Of a DNA stretch of 10,649 nt, positions 1 to 6,235 are shown piece by piece. The position numbers were made by a program, and so were the translations under genes. The DNA is from Hyphomonadaceae bacterium. Its GTDB lineage: Bacteria; Pseudomonadota; Alphaproteobacteria; Caulobacterales; Aquidulcibacteraceae. Every line of letters begins with the position of its first letter. Positions within the stretch are counted from its first letter, which is position 1. The DNA lies in assembly GCA_016791325.1 (NCBI GenBank), contig JAEUMU010000217.1, forward strand, positions 1-10,649. Reading direction: 5' to 3'. The notes beneath the pieces are model-generated. The model had not been told where the DNA came from, did no database searches, and saw only the letters and a program-made list of their open reading frames with translations.

Positions 1-677
1 TCGAGCTTTAGACCCTCGTTGAGCGGCGTCTCGAACGCGGCGTTCACCGCTTCCTTGTTGGCGATGACGGCAAGACGGCCGAAGGCGGCGATCTTCTTGG
101 CCGCAGCCATGCTCTCTTCCATCAGTTTGTCCGCGGCGACAATGCGGGCCACAAGGCCCGCGCGCTCGGCCTCGGCGGCGTCCATCATGCGCCCGGTGAG
201 GCATAAATCCATCGCCTTGGCCTTGCCGACGCTCTTGGTCAGGCGCTGTGAGCCGCCCCACGCGGGCATAACGCCGAGCGTGATTTCAGGCTGGCCGAAC
301 TTGGCAGTCTCGGCGGCGATGATGAAATCGCACATCATGGCAAGTTCGCAGCCCCCGCCCAGCGCGTAGCCGGCGACGGCGGCGATGGTGGGTTTGCGGC
401 AGCGCGGCACGCGTTCCAAATTCTGAAAGGGATCGCGCGCATAAAAATCGCCGAACTGGCCATCGGCCATTTGCTTGATGTCGGCGCCGGCGGCGAACGC
501 CTTCTCCGATCCCGTGATGACGATGCAGCCAATGGCATCATCGGCCTCAAAGCCATCGAGCGCGGCGTTGAGTTCGGCAATCAACGCATCATTGAGCGCA
601 TTGAGCGCTTTGGGGCGATTAAGCCGTATAAGCCCAACGCCGGCGTCGGTTTCGACCAGGATGTTTTCGTAAGTCAT
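1..677 (-). CDS. Enoyl-CoA hydratase (partial, C-terminus beyond left edge)
   Basis: Crotonase-family enzyme that should hydrate trans-2-enoyl-CoA to 3-hydroxyacyl-CoA in fatty-acid beta-oxidation, in the cytoplasm. The first 225 residues are visible; the family is usually about 257-260 residues, so roughly 30 C-terminal residues are missing. The start is the ATG at 677-675 ([13 protein letters not shown]), a typical crotonase N-terminus. Key motifs are present: [10 protein letters not shown] at 61-70 (oxyanion-hole loop), [14 protein letters not shown] at 104-117 with Glu111, and FGQPEITLG at 127-135 with Glu131. These two glutamates sit 20 residues apart, as do the catalytic Glu144 and Glu164 of rat mitochondrial hydratase. 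The usual IPGAGGTQRL stretch reads [10 protein letters not shown] here. It lies 49 bases downstream of the secreted-protein gene on the same strand and probably shares the mutM transcript. Family assignment is secure; the acyl-chain preference cannot be read. Confidence 0.93.
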   Translation of the reverse strand, partial: MTYENILVETDAGVGLIRLNRPKALNALNDALIAELNAALDGFEADDAIGCIVITGSEKAFAAGADIKQMADGQFGDFYARDPFQNLERVPRCRKPTIAAVAGYALGGGCELAMMCDFIIAAETAKFGQPEITLGVMPAWGGSQRLTKSVGKAKAMDLCLTGRMMDAAEAERAGLVARIVAADKLMEESMAAAKKIAAFGRLAVIANKEAVNAAFETPLNEGLKL

Positions 678-726
678 GCACGGCGTTTTGAGCGCGCGGG
701 CGCTGAAAAGCAACTGCGCCGGAGGC

Positions 727-1092
727 TCACTCCTGCGGCGCGGGCGCGGAGAAGAGACGCACCTCCACGCGCGCGCCGCCATCCGCTGGCGCAATCGCCA
801 GCGCCAGCCGCTCGCGCCCGCGGCGGAACTCCAGATCTTCGCCCCCTGGGCTAAAACCCCATCCCAACGCCGGCAGGGTTTCGACGTAGAAGGCAAGCAC
901 GCTTGCCGGCGCCGCCGGTCCCTGCGCGACGGCCACCACCACGCGTCCCTCGGCCCCGGCGAACCCCGCGCCTCCCGCACGCTCTACGAGACCAGGCGCA
1001 AGCGGCAGATCATCGATGCCGGCGAAATAGCGCGATTGCGCGGCGGCGGGCGCGGCGGCGAGCAAGACTGCGGCGAACAAGAAACGACTCAC
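727..1092 (-). CDS. Small predicted secreted protein of unknown function
   Basis: I do not recognise a named family. From the GTG at 1092-1090 the product is 121 residues and begins with a clean Sec signal peptide ([19 protein letters not shown], likely cut after Ala18). The mature part is about 100 residues, with no cysteine and no further membrane segment. It carries a recognisable pattern: an acidic [15 protein letters not shown] opening, a middle [10 protein letters not shown] strand, then [16 protein letters not shown] and a closing strand-rich region. An ATG at 1137-1135 would add 15 residues before the signal sequence and overlap mutM, so the GTG, 20 bases after the mutM stop, is preferred. 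It sits between mutM and the enoyl-CoA hydratase gene and is probably co-transcribed with both. Periplasmic location is an inference from the signal peptide; no function is proposed. Confidence 0.75.
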   Translation of the reverse strand: MSRFLFAAVLLAAAPAAAQSRYFAGIDDLPLAPGLVERAGGAGFAGAEGRVVVAVAQGPAAPASVLAFYVETLPALGWGFSPGGEDLEFRRGRERLALAIAPADGGARVEVRLFSAPAPQE

Positions 1093-1112
1093 GACGGTGC
1101 AGTTTATCACAC

Positions 1113-1970
1113 TCAGCGCTGACAGCGGGGGCACCAAAAGCTTGAGCGGCCGCCATGCGTCTTACGCGCGATGACGCCGCTACAGCCCGCCGCTACGCAG
1201 CCTGCGCCCTCACGGCCATAAACACGGAAGCGATGCTGAAATCCGCCTTGCGCCCCGTCGACTGCAGCGTAGTCGCTCAGGGTCGAACCACCCGCTTCAA
1301 TCGCCTCTTCGAGCACGGCGCGGATAGCGTGATAGAGATGCTCCAGTCGGGCCTCGCCGATGCGGCCGGCGGCGCGCGTGGGCGCGATGCCGGCGCGATG
1401 CAGCGCTTCAACAACATAAATGTTTCCCAGCCCGGCCACCAAACGCTGATCCAACAGCGCCGCCTTTATGCTGGTCTTCTTGCCGGAGAGCGCACGCTTC
1501 AGATACGGCAGATGAAATTCGTTGCCGAGCGGCTCAGGGCCCATGCCTTTGAAATACGCGTGGGTAGTGAGATCGGTTTCGGCGATCAAGTCCATGTAGC
1601 CGAAACGGCGCGGATCGTTGAACTCCAAGCGCGCGCCCGCTTCCGTTTCGATTGTGACATGCGTGTGTGTGGGGTTCGTGGGCTCGGCGTAGTAGAAATC
1701 CCCAGGCTGACGCGGGGCGCCAAGGATCGACCAGCGCCCGGTCATGCCCAGATGGGTGATCCAGACAGCGTTATCATCGAGGTGCGCGAGCAAATATTTG
1801 GCGCGCCGATTGAGCGCCACCACGCGCCGTCCCTTGAGCCGTGCAGCGAAACGGGCGGGGAATGGGAAGCGCAGATCGGGGCGCCCCAGCTTCACGCCGA
1901 CGATGCGGCGCCCCACCAGCGCCGGCGCCAAGCCGCGGCGCACGGTTTCGACTTCTGGCAGTTCAGGCAT
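1113..1970 (-). CDS. mutM: Formamidopyrimidine-DNA glycosylase (Fpg/MutM)
   Basis: Bifunctional glycosylase/AP lyase that removes 8-oxoguanine and formamidopyrimidines from DNA in base-excision repair. All 285 residues are present. The N-terminus MPELPEVETVRRGL supplies the catalytic proline (exposed after Met removal) and Glu3, and fixes the start at ATG 1970-1968. Lys58 in NRRAKYLL matches Lys57 of the mature E. coli enzyme. HLGMTGRW (73-80) and FNDPRRFGYMD are also present. The C-terminal zinc finger uses Cys258, Cys263, Cys280 and Cys283; the first pair is spaced C-x4-C rather than the C-x2-C of E. coli, a variant I believe is normal in Alphaproteobacteria. Arg275 in GGRSSFWCP is the DNA-contacting loop arginine. 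It is divergent from ubiE across about 80 bases and leads the minus-strand run. Confidence 0.98.
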   Translation of the reverse strand: MPELPEVETVRRGLAPALVGRRIVGVKLGRPDLRFPFPARFAARLKGRRVVALNRRAKYLLAHLDDNAVWITHLGMTGRWSILGAPRQPGDFYYAEPTNPTHTHVTIETEAGARLEFNDPRRFGYMDLIAETDLTTHAYFKGMGPEPLGNEFHLPYLKRALSGKKTSIKAALLDQRLVAGLGNIYVVEALHRAGIAPTRAAGRIGEARLEHLYHAIRAVLEEAIEAGGSTLSDYAAVDGAQGGFQHRFRVYGREGAGCVAAGCSGVIARKTHGGRSSFWCPRCQR

Positions 1971-2052
1971 GCGGCGAAATGTCGGAAATCAAACATGAAA
2001 CCATGACGCTCCGATATAGCCCCGATGGGCTGGCACCGCTATGGTCTGGCCC
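1971..2052. promoter_or_regulatory. Divergent mutM / ubiE promoter region
   Basis: This roughly 80-base gap is the only place from which mutM (leftward) and the ubiE-ubiB-coaBC run (rightward) can be transcribed, so both promoters should be in or near it. The sequence GATATAGC at 2013-2020 could act as a -10 box on either strand (TATATC leftward, TATAGC rightward), but I see no convincing -35 box at the right distance. A small inverted repeat (AGCCC, four-base loop, GGGCT; 2018-2031) lies in the ubiE leader. No Shine-Dalgarno stretch is visible before either ATG of ubiE. Confidence 0.45.
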
Positions 2053-2808
2053 ATGAACGACGACACCGCCTCCTTCGGCTTCCAGGACGTGCCCAAGGGC
2101 GAAAAGCAGAGCCGCGTGCGTGCGGTGTTCAGCAGCGTGGCGCCGAAATACGACCTGATGAACGATGCGATGTCGGCGGGGCTGCATCGGTTCTGGAAGG
2201 ACGCCGCAGCGGCGAAGCTTAACCCGCAGCCGGGCGAATTGATTCTCGATGTGGCTGGCGGCACCGGCGACATCTCCCGCCGCTTAAAGAAGCTCGGCGA
2301 CGCGGCGGCTCAGCGGCGCGGCCTGTCGCCGCCGGAAATCCATGTCCTCGACATCAATACCGAAATGCTGGAGGCCGGGCGCGCCCGTGGCGAGGACGGC
2401 CTCTTCTGGCACGAGGGAGACGCCGAGCATTTACCAGTCGATGACCATGTTGCGGACGCCTACATCATCAGTTTCGGCATTCGCAATTGCACCGACATCC
2501 CGGCTGTCCTGCGCGAGGCGCGGCGCGTGCTAAAGCCGGGCGGGCGGTTCTACTGCCTGGAGTTTTCCCGGCTGGCGATCGGCGGGCTAGAGCCGGTTTA
2601 TGATTTCTACTCCTTTAATGCGATCCCGAAGCTGGGGAAATGGATCGCAAATGATGAGGATTCTTACCGATACTTGGTGGAATCCATCCGCCGGTTTCCA
2701 GATCAGGAAGCTTTCCTGGCTATGATCCGTGAGGCGGGTTTCACACGCGCGGCTTATCGCAACATGGCCGGCGGCGTGGTTGCGCTGCATTGGGGTTGGG
2801 CGGTTTAG
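2053..2808 (+). CDS. ubiE: Ubiquinone biosynthesis C-methyltransferase UbiE
   Basis: SAM-dependent methyltransferase for the C-methylation of 2-polyprenyl-6-methoxy-1,4-benzoquinol in ubiquinone synthesis (the family also methylates demethylmenaquinol). From the ATG at 2053 it is 251 residues, the usual size; an in-frame ATG at 2041 would add four residues (MVWP), and no ribosome-binding site decides between them. Visible motifs: the family opening [11 protein letters not shown] (8-18), [21 protein letters not shown] (29-49), the SAM-binding [12 protein letters not shown] (63-74), the acidic LDIN (99-102), SFGIRNCTD (140-148), [16 protein letters not shown] (158-173), and the [13 protein letters not shown] and HWGWAV signatures near the end. 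Its TAG stop overlaps the GTG start of ubiB by one base, so the two genes are translationally coupled and act in the same pathway. Confidence 0.97.
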   Translation: MNDDTASFGFQDVPKGEKQSRVRAVFSSVAPKYDLMNDAMSAGLHRFWKDAAAAKLNPQPGELILDVAGGTGDISRRLKKLGDAAAQRRGLSPPEIHVLDINTEMLEAGRARGEDGLFWHEGDAEHLPVDDHVADAYIISFGIRNCTDIPAVLREARRVLKPGGRFYCLEFSRLAIGGLEPVYDFYSFNAIPKLGKWIANDEDSYRYLVESIRRFPDQEAFLAMIREAGFTRAAYRNMAGGVVALHWGWAV

Positions 2809-4478
2809 TGTTTTCCTGGATCGGGCATAGCTGGCGATTGGCGCGCGTGGCGGTGACGCTCGCGCGCTACGACGTGCTGCTGCCTTCCGAGTATTACGAG
2901 CGCTTTCCCGTTTCGCTGCAGGCCACGCATACGGTGCTGAGCGTTATCGCCAAACGCCGGCGCGGCAAGAGCGTGGGCGTACGGCTGGCGCAGGCGCTGG
3001 AGCGGCTGGGCCCCGCCTATGTTAAAGTGGGCCAGTTCCTTGCCACCCGCCCAGACATGATCGGCGTCACGGTGGCGCAGGAATTGGGCCGGCTGAAGGA
3101 TCGCCTGCCGCCCTTCTCGCGCACCGTCGCGCTGGACACCATTAACGCAGAACTCGGCGGCACCGAGGAATTGTTCGGCCAGATATCGGAAGCCGTGGCC
3201 GCAGCCTCGATCGCTCAGGTGCACCAAGCCATCGTGCCGCGCAAAGGCGTCGTGGCGATCAAGGTGCTGCGCCCGCGAATCGAAAAGAAGTTGGCCAAGG
3301 AAATGGCGGCCTTGCGCTTCCTGGCGCAAGCGATCGAGATGTTCTCAACGCGCTCACGCCGGCTTGAGCCGGTCCAGTTCATCGACACTGTTTCCTCCGC
3401 GATGGAGCGCGAGCTCGATCTACGGCTTGAAGCGGGCGCGGCGGCCGAGTTTCGCGAAGTGGCGGAGAAGGAAGGCTACCTCACGGTTCCGGAAATTGAT
3501 TGGTCTCGCTCCGCCAAGCGGGTGATGACCTTGGATTGGATCGAGGGCGCGCCGCTGACGGATTCGCGCGCGCTTGACGCCGCAGGGGCCAATCGCAGCG
3601 AACTCGCAATCGCCATCACGCGCGGCTTTCTGGCCGCCGCGCTGGATCACGGCTTTTTCCACGCCGACATGCATGAGGGCAACCTCATCTACGGCCGCGA
3701 TGGAAAGCTCTGGATCGTCGATTTCGGAATCATGGGCCGCATCGGCCACAAAGAGCGCCGCTACTTGGCCGAAATCCTCTACGGCTTCCTTCGCCGCGAT
3801 TATCGCCGCGTGGCCGAGGTGCACCAGGAGGCCGGCTACGTGCCGGAGAAGTTTACCGTGGAGGAATTCGCCCAAGCGCTACGCGCCATCGGCGAACCTA
3901 TCTTTGGAAAAACCGCCGACGGCATCTCCATGAGCCGCCTGCTGCTGCAGCTGTTCGACGTGACCCATATGTTCGGCATGCATTTGCGGCCGGAATTGGT
4001 GCTGCTGCAGAAAACCATGGTGCAGGTGGAAGGCGTGGCGCGCGGGCTTGACCCCCGGCACGATATGTGGAGCGCCGCGCGCCCGATTGTGGAACGCTGG
4101 GTCGAGCGCGAACTGGGGCCTGAAGCTGTCGCTAAACGCGCTATCGACGAAGCGGCGCAAGGTTTCGTTGCTTTGCGCCGGCTGCCGCACACGCTGCTCG
4201 CCTTGGAGGCCGCCGCGCGGAAGGTGAGCGCCGAGGCGCCGCGCGAGGAGCGCAAGTGGTTCGAAATGCCGGTGTTCTGGATCGGCATGCTTGCCGGGGG
4301 GGTGCTGGCGCTGGTGCTGACGGCGGGCGGGCCGGAGCGCACGCCGCGGCAACCTCCGCCTACCCAGGCCATCGAAACACCAGGCCAGGCCGAAAGGCCG
4401 CCCGCCCCGCCAGTCGACGTGCAGCTGGACCTGCAAACCCCGCCAGCGGGTGAGACCAAAGGGGCATCCGCACCATGA
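2808..4478 (+). CDS. ubiB: UbiB, ABC1/ADCK-family atypical kinase of ubiquinone synthesis
   Basis: Membrane-associated atypical kinase/ATPase needed for ubiquinone synthesis. The likely start is the GTG at 2808, sharing a base with the ubiE stop (TAGTG), giving 556 residues; a TTG at 2790 would add six. Family motifs are all visible: KVGQ at 73-76 (the KxGQ inhibitory motif) in YVKVGQFLATRPD, the alanine-rich AAAS loop (131-134) that replaces the glycine-rich loop, Lys152 in VAIKVLRP, the ExD pair Glu202/Asp204, HADMHEGN at 285-292 (catalytic loop) and DFG at 305-307. One C-terminal membrane helix (487-508) follows. Unusually, a further 48 residues rich in Pro, Gln and Glu (509-556) come after it, where E. 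coli UbiB ends with two membrane helices. A run of seven G lies in the membrane-helix codons near 4296-4302; codon use stays normal beyond it, arguing against a frameshift. Confidence 0.95.
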   Translation: MFSWIGHSWRLARVAVTLARYDVLLPSEYYERFPVSLQATHTVLSVIAKRRRGKSVGVRLAQALERLGPAYVKVGQFLATRPDMIGVTVAQELGRLKDRLPPFSRTVALDTINAELGGTEELFGQISEAVAAASIAQVHQAIVPRKGVVAIKVLRPRIEKKLAKEMAALRFLAQAIEMFSTRSRRLEPVQFIDTVSSAMERELDLRLEAGAAAEFREVAEKEGYLTVPEIDWSRSAKRVMTLDWIEGAPLTDSRALDAAGANRSELAIAITRGFLAAALDHGFFHADMHEGNLIYGRDGKLWIVDFGIMGRIGHKERRYLAEILYGFLRRDYRRVAEVHQEAGYVPEKFTVEEFAQALRAIGEPIFGKTADGISMSRLLLQLFDVTHMFGMHLRPELVLLQKTMVQVEGVARGLDPRHDMWSAARPIVERWVERELGPEAVAKRAIDEAAQGFVALRRLPHTLLALEAAARKVSAEAPREERKWFEMPVFWIGMLAGGVLALVLTAGGPERTPRQPPPTQAIETPGQAERPPAPPVDVQLDLQTPPAGETKGASAP

Positions 4479-5680
4479 GCAAACGCGTGCTGCTCATCAT
4501 CGGCGGCGGCATCGCCGCTTATAAGAGCCTGGACCTGATCCGGCGGCTGAAGGAGCGCGGCGTTTCCGTGCGCGTGGTGATGACGGCGGCCGCGCAGCGT
4601 TTCGCTACGCCGCTGGCCGCAGGCGCGCTTGCCGGTGAGCGTGTGTTCACCGACTTGTTCGACGAGAGTCAAGAATTCGACGTCGGCCATATCCGCTTGG
4701 CGCGCGAGTGCGACCTGATCGTTGTGGCGCCCGCCACTGCGGACCTCATGGCCAAGGCCGCGCAAGGCTTGGCCAACGATCTCGCCTCCGCGATCCTGCT
4801 CGCGACGGACAAGCCCGTGCTGATGGCGCCGGCAATGAACCCGCGCATGTGGGATCACCCCGCCACACAACGCAATCTCGCGACCCTACGCGCCGATGGC
4901 GCGCGCATGGTCGGGCCGAATGAAGGCGAGATGGCCGAACGCGGAGAGCGTGGCGTGGGTCGTATGGCCGAGCCGGAGCAGATTCGAGACGCCGCAGTGG
5001 CGCTACTGACTGACGGCCCCCTGAAGGGCAAGCGCGCACTCGTCACTGCAGGCCCCACGCTTGAAGCGATTGATCCGGTGCGCTTCATCTCCAACCGCTC
5101 CAGCGGCAAGCAAGGCTACGCCATCGCCGCGGCGTTGGCGCAGGCGGGCGCCGAAGTGACGCTGGTGACCGGCCCAACCGCACTCACGCCGCCGGCAGGG
5201 GTGCGCGCCATCCACGTGGAGACGGCGGCAGAGATGCTGGCCGCATCGCAAGCGGCGTTGCCGTTGGATGTGGCCGTCATGGTGGCGGCGGTGGCGGATT
5301 GGCGACCTGCTCAGGCCGCGCGCCAGAAGATCAAGAAAAACAAGACGGGCCTGCCGACCATCGAGTTGGTGGAGAACCCCGACATTCTAGCGTCACTGTC
5401 CAAGCCAGGGAAAAGCCGGCCAAGGCTCGTTATCGGTTTCGCGGCGGAAACGGATGCCGTCGAGGAACACGCCCGCGCCAAAATCGCAAAGAAGGGATGC
5501 GATTGGATCGTGGCGAATGATGTCTCAGGCGATGTCATGGGCGGCGCGGACAACCAAGTGTTGCTGATCAGCAAGGATGGCGCGCAAAGCTGGCCGCGTA
5601 TGGCCAAGGAACAGGTCGCCCAGCGCCTGACCGCCGAGATCGCCAAGGCGCTCAATCCGAAGGGCCGCGGCAGGAAATGA
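4475..5680 (+). CDS. coaBC: CoaBC: phosphopantothenoylcysteine decarboxylase / phosphopantothenate-cysteine ligase
   Basis: Bifunctional coenzyme A enzyme of 401 residues (formerly Dfp): the C-terminal CoaB half ligates cysteine to 4'-phosphopantothenate, and the N-terminal FMN-binding CoaC half decarboxylates the product to 4'-phosphopantetheine. The ATG overlaps the ubiB stop (ATGA). CoaC motifs: GGGIAAYKSLDLIRRL (10-25), His72 in GHIRLARECD (E. coli His75), VAPATADLMAK (84-94), and Asn122 in APAMNPRMWDHP (E. coli Asn125). The substrate-clamp motif, ACGExGxGRM in E. coli, reads MAERGERGVGRM (153-164): by position Glu155 stands where Cys158 should be, and one residue is inserted. CoaB motifs: LVTAGPTLEAIDPVRFISN with Asn207, SSGKQG, AAVADWRP, and the lysine cluster at 285-290. 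Everything else looks intact, so it is very probably functional; the cysteine loss may be lineage-wide. Confidence 0.97.
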   Translation: MSKRVLLIIGGGIAAYKSLDLIRRLKERGVSVRVVMTAAAQRFATPLAAGALAGERVFTDLFDESQEFDVGHIRLARECDLIVVAPATADLMAKAAQGLANDLASAILLATDKPVLMAPAMNPRMWDHPATQRNLATLRADGARMVGPNEGEMAERGERGVGRMAEPEQIRDAAVALLTDGPLKGKRALVTAGPTLEAIDPVRFISNRSSGKQGYAIAAALAQAGAEVTLVTGPTALTPPAGVRAIHVETAAEMLAASQAALPLDVAVMVAAVADWRPAQAARQKIKKNKTGLPTIELVENPDILASLSKPGKSRPRLVIGFAAETDAVEEHARAKIAKKGCDWIVANDVSGDVMGGADNQVLLISKDGAQSWPRMAKEQVAQRLTAEIAKALNPKGRGRK

Positions 5681-5690
5681 ACCGCGGGGC

Positions 5691-5718
5691 TTGAGCCCGG
5701 CCCACAAGGCGCTATGTA
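5691..5718 (+). promoter_or_regulatory. Candidate promoter for the DUF6481-type gene
   Basis: TTGAGC (5691-5696) and TATGTA (5713-5718) are separated by 16 bases, a reasonable sigma-70 arrangement between the coaBC stop and the gene starting at 5793. The -10 box falls in the loop of the hairpin at 5706-5727. It is a motif match by eye only, and a leader of about 65-70 bases is implied. Confidence 0.3.
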
Positions 5719-5727
5719 GAGCGCCTT
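5706..5727 (+). terminator. Perfect 8-bp hairpin after coaBC (terminator or operator)
   Basis: AAGGCGCT and AGCGCCTT form a perfect 8-bp stem around a six-base loop (ATGTAG), 26 bases after the coaBC stop. The position suits a terminator for the ubiE-ubiB-coaBC transcript, but no T-run follows on the plus strand, so it is a weak intrinsic terminator at best. Because it also encloses the candidate -10 box at 5713-5718, it could instead be an operator or only a structured 5' leader element. Confidence 0.3.
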
Positions 5728-5792
5728 ACATCCAACCCTTCCCCGATTCCAAACCCGAGCGCGACCGCGCGCCCAGAGGATGACGCCGCCGC

Positions 5793-6179
5793 ATGAGCAT
5801 TCCGAACCACAACGAACGCCGCGAAGCCGCCGCCGCCGCAAAAAAGGCGATGCTGGAAAAGTTCAAGAACAAGGCGACTGCGCCTATCGATACCGAAGTC
5901 GCCGCGCAGCGCGCCGCTGAAGCCAAAGCGCGCGAAGAAAAGCGCGTCGCCGCCGAACAGAAGCGGCGCGAGCGCGTGGAATTGGAAAAGCTTGAGCGCA
6001 AGCTCGCCGCGGAAGAGAAGGCGCGCGCTGAGGCCGAAGCCCAGCGCCTCGCCGCCGAGGAAGCTGAGCGTAAGCGCCGCGAGGAAGCCGAAGCGGCTGA
6101 GATTCTCGCGTTCGAGCAGAAAGCACGGCGCGATTTGAAATACGCGGCCCGCAAAGCGCGCGCGGCGGGGAAGAAATAA
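5793..6179 (+). CDS. Highly charged helical protein, DUF6481-type
   Basis: A 128-residue protein made almost wholly of Ala, Glu, Lys and Arg. The opening (NERREAAAAAKKAMLEKFKN, 7-26) resembles what I know of the DUF6481 family, small alphaproteobacterial proteins of unknown function; this match is from memory. Residues 35-128 lack proline and glycine until the last few positions and run as i/i+4 Glu-Arg/Lys patterns, which predicts one very long helix: either a coiled coil or a free-standing single alpha-helix. No signal peptide or membrane segment. A purine-rich AGAGGA (5775-5780) lies 12 bases before the ATG, a slightly long spacing. The basic end (KYAARKARAAGKK) could bind nucleic acid, which is speculation. 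It stands alone between coaBC and the hydrolase gene. Confidence 0.85.
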   Translation: MSIPNHNERREAAAAAKKAMLEKFKNKATAPIDTEVAAQRAAEAKAREEKRVAAEQKRRERVELEKLERKLAAEEKARAEAEAQRLAAEEAERKRREEAEAAEILAFEQKARRDLKYAARKARAAGKK

Positions 6180-6235
6180 CCTCTCTGGGTTAGCGCGGGT
6201 TGCCATGGCCGCGCACGGCTTGCATACCCGCGGGC

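Noticed and set aside
1155..2006. 283-residue plus-strand open frame opposite mutM
   Set aside because: The minus-strand frame is a complete MutM with catalytic residues and zinc finger; the plus-strand frame has no family signature.
3836..4870. 344-residue minus-strand open frame across the ubiB/coaBC junction
   Set aside because: It is antisense to two genes with unmistakable motifs, is rich in Arg, Ser, Ala and Pro as expected of a shadow frame in high-G+C DNA, and shows no recognisable domain.
5687..5698. GGGC-TTGA-GCCC mini-hairpin after coaBC
   Set aside because: A four-bp stem in G+C-rich DNA is expected by chance, and the stronger dyad at 5706-5727 is the better candidate.
5312..5841. 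176-residue minus-strand open frame over the end of coaBC
   Set aside because: Antisense to CoaB-half coding sequence and to the candidate promoter; no domain visible.
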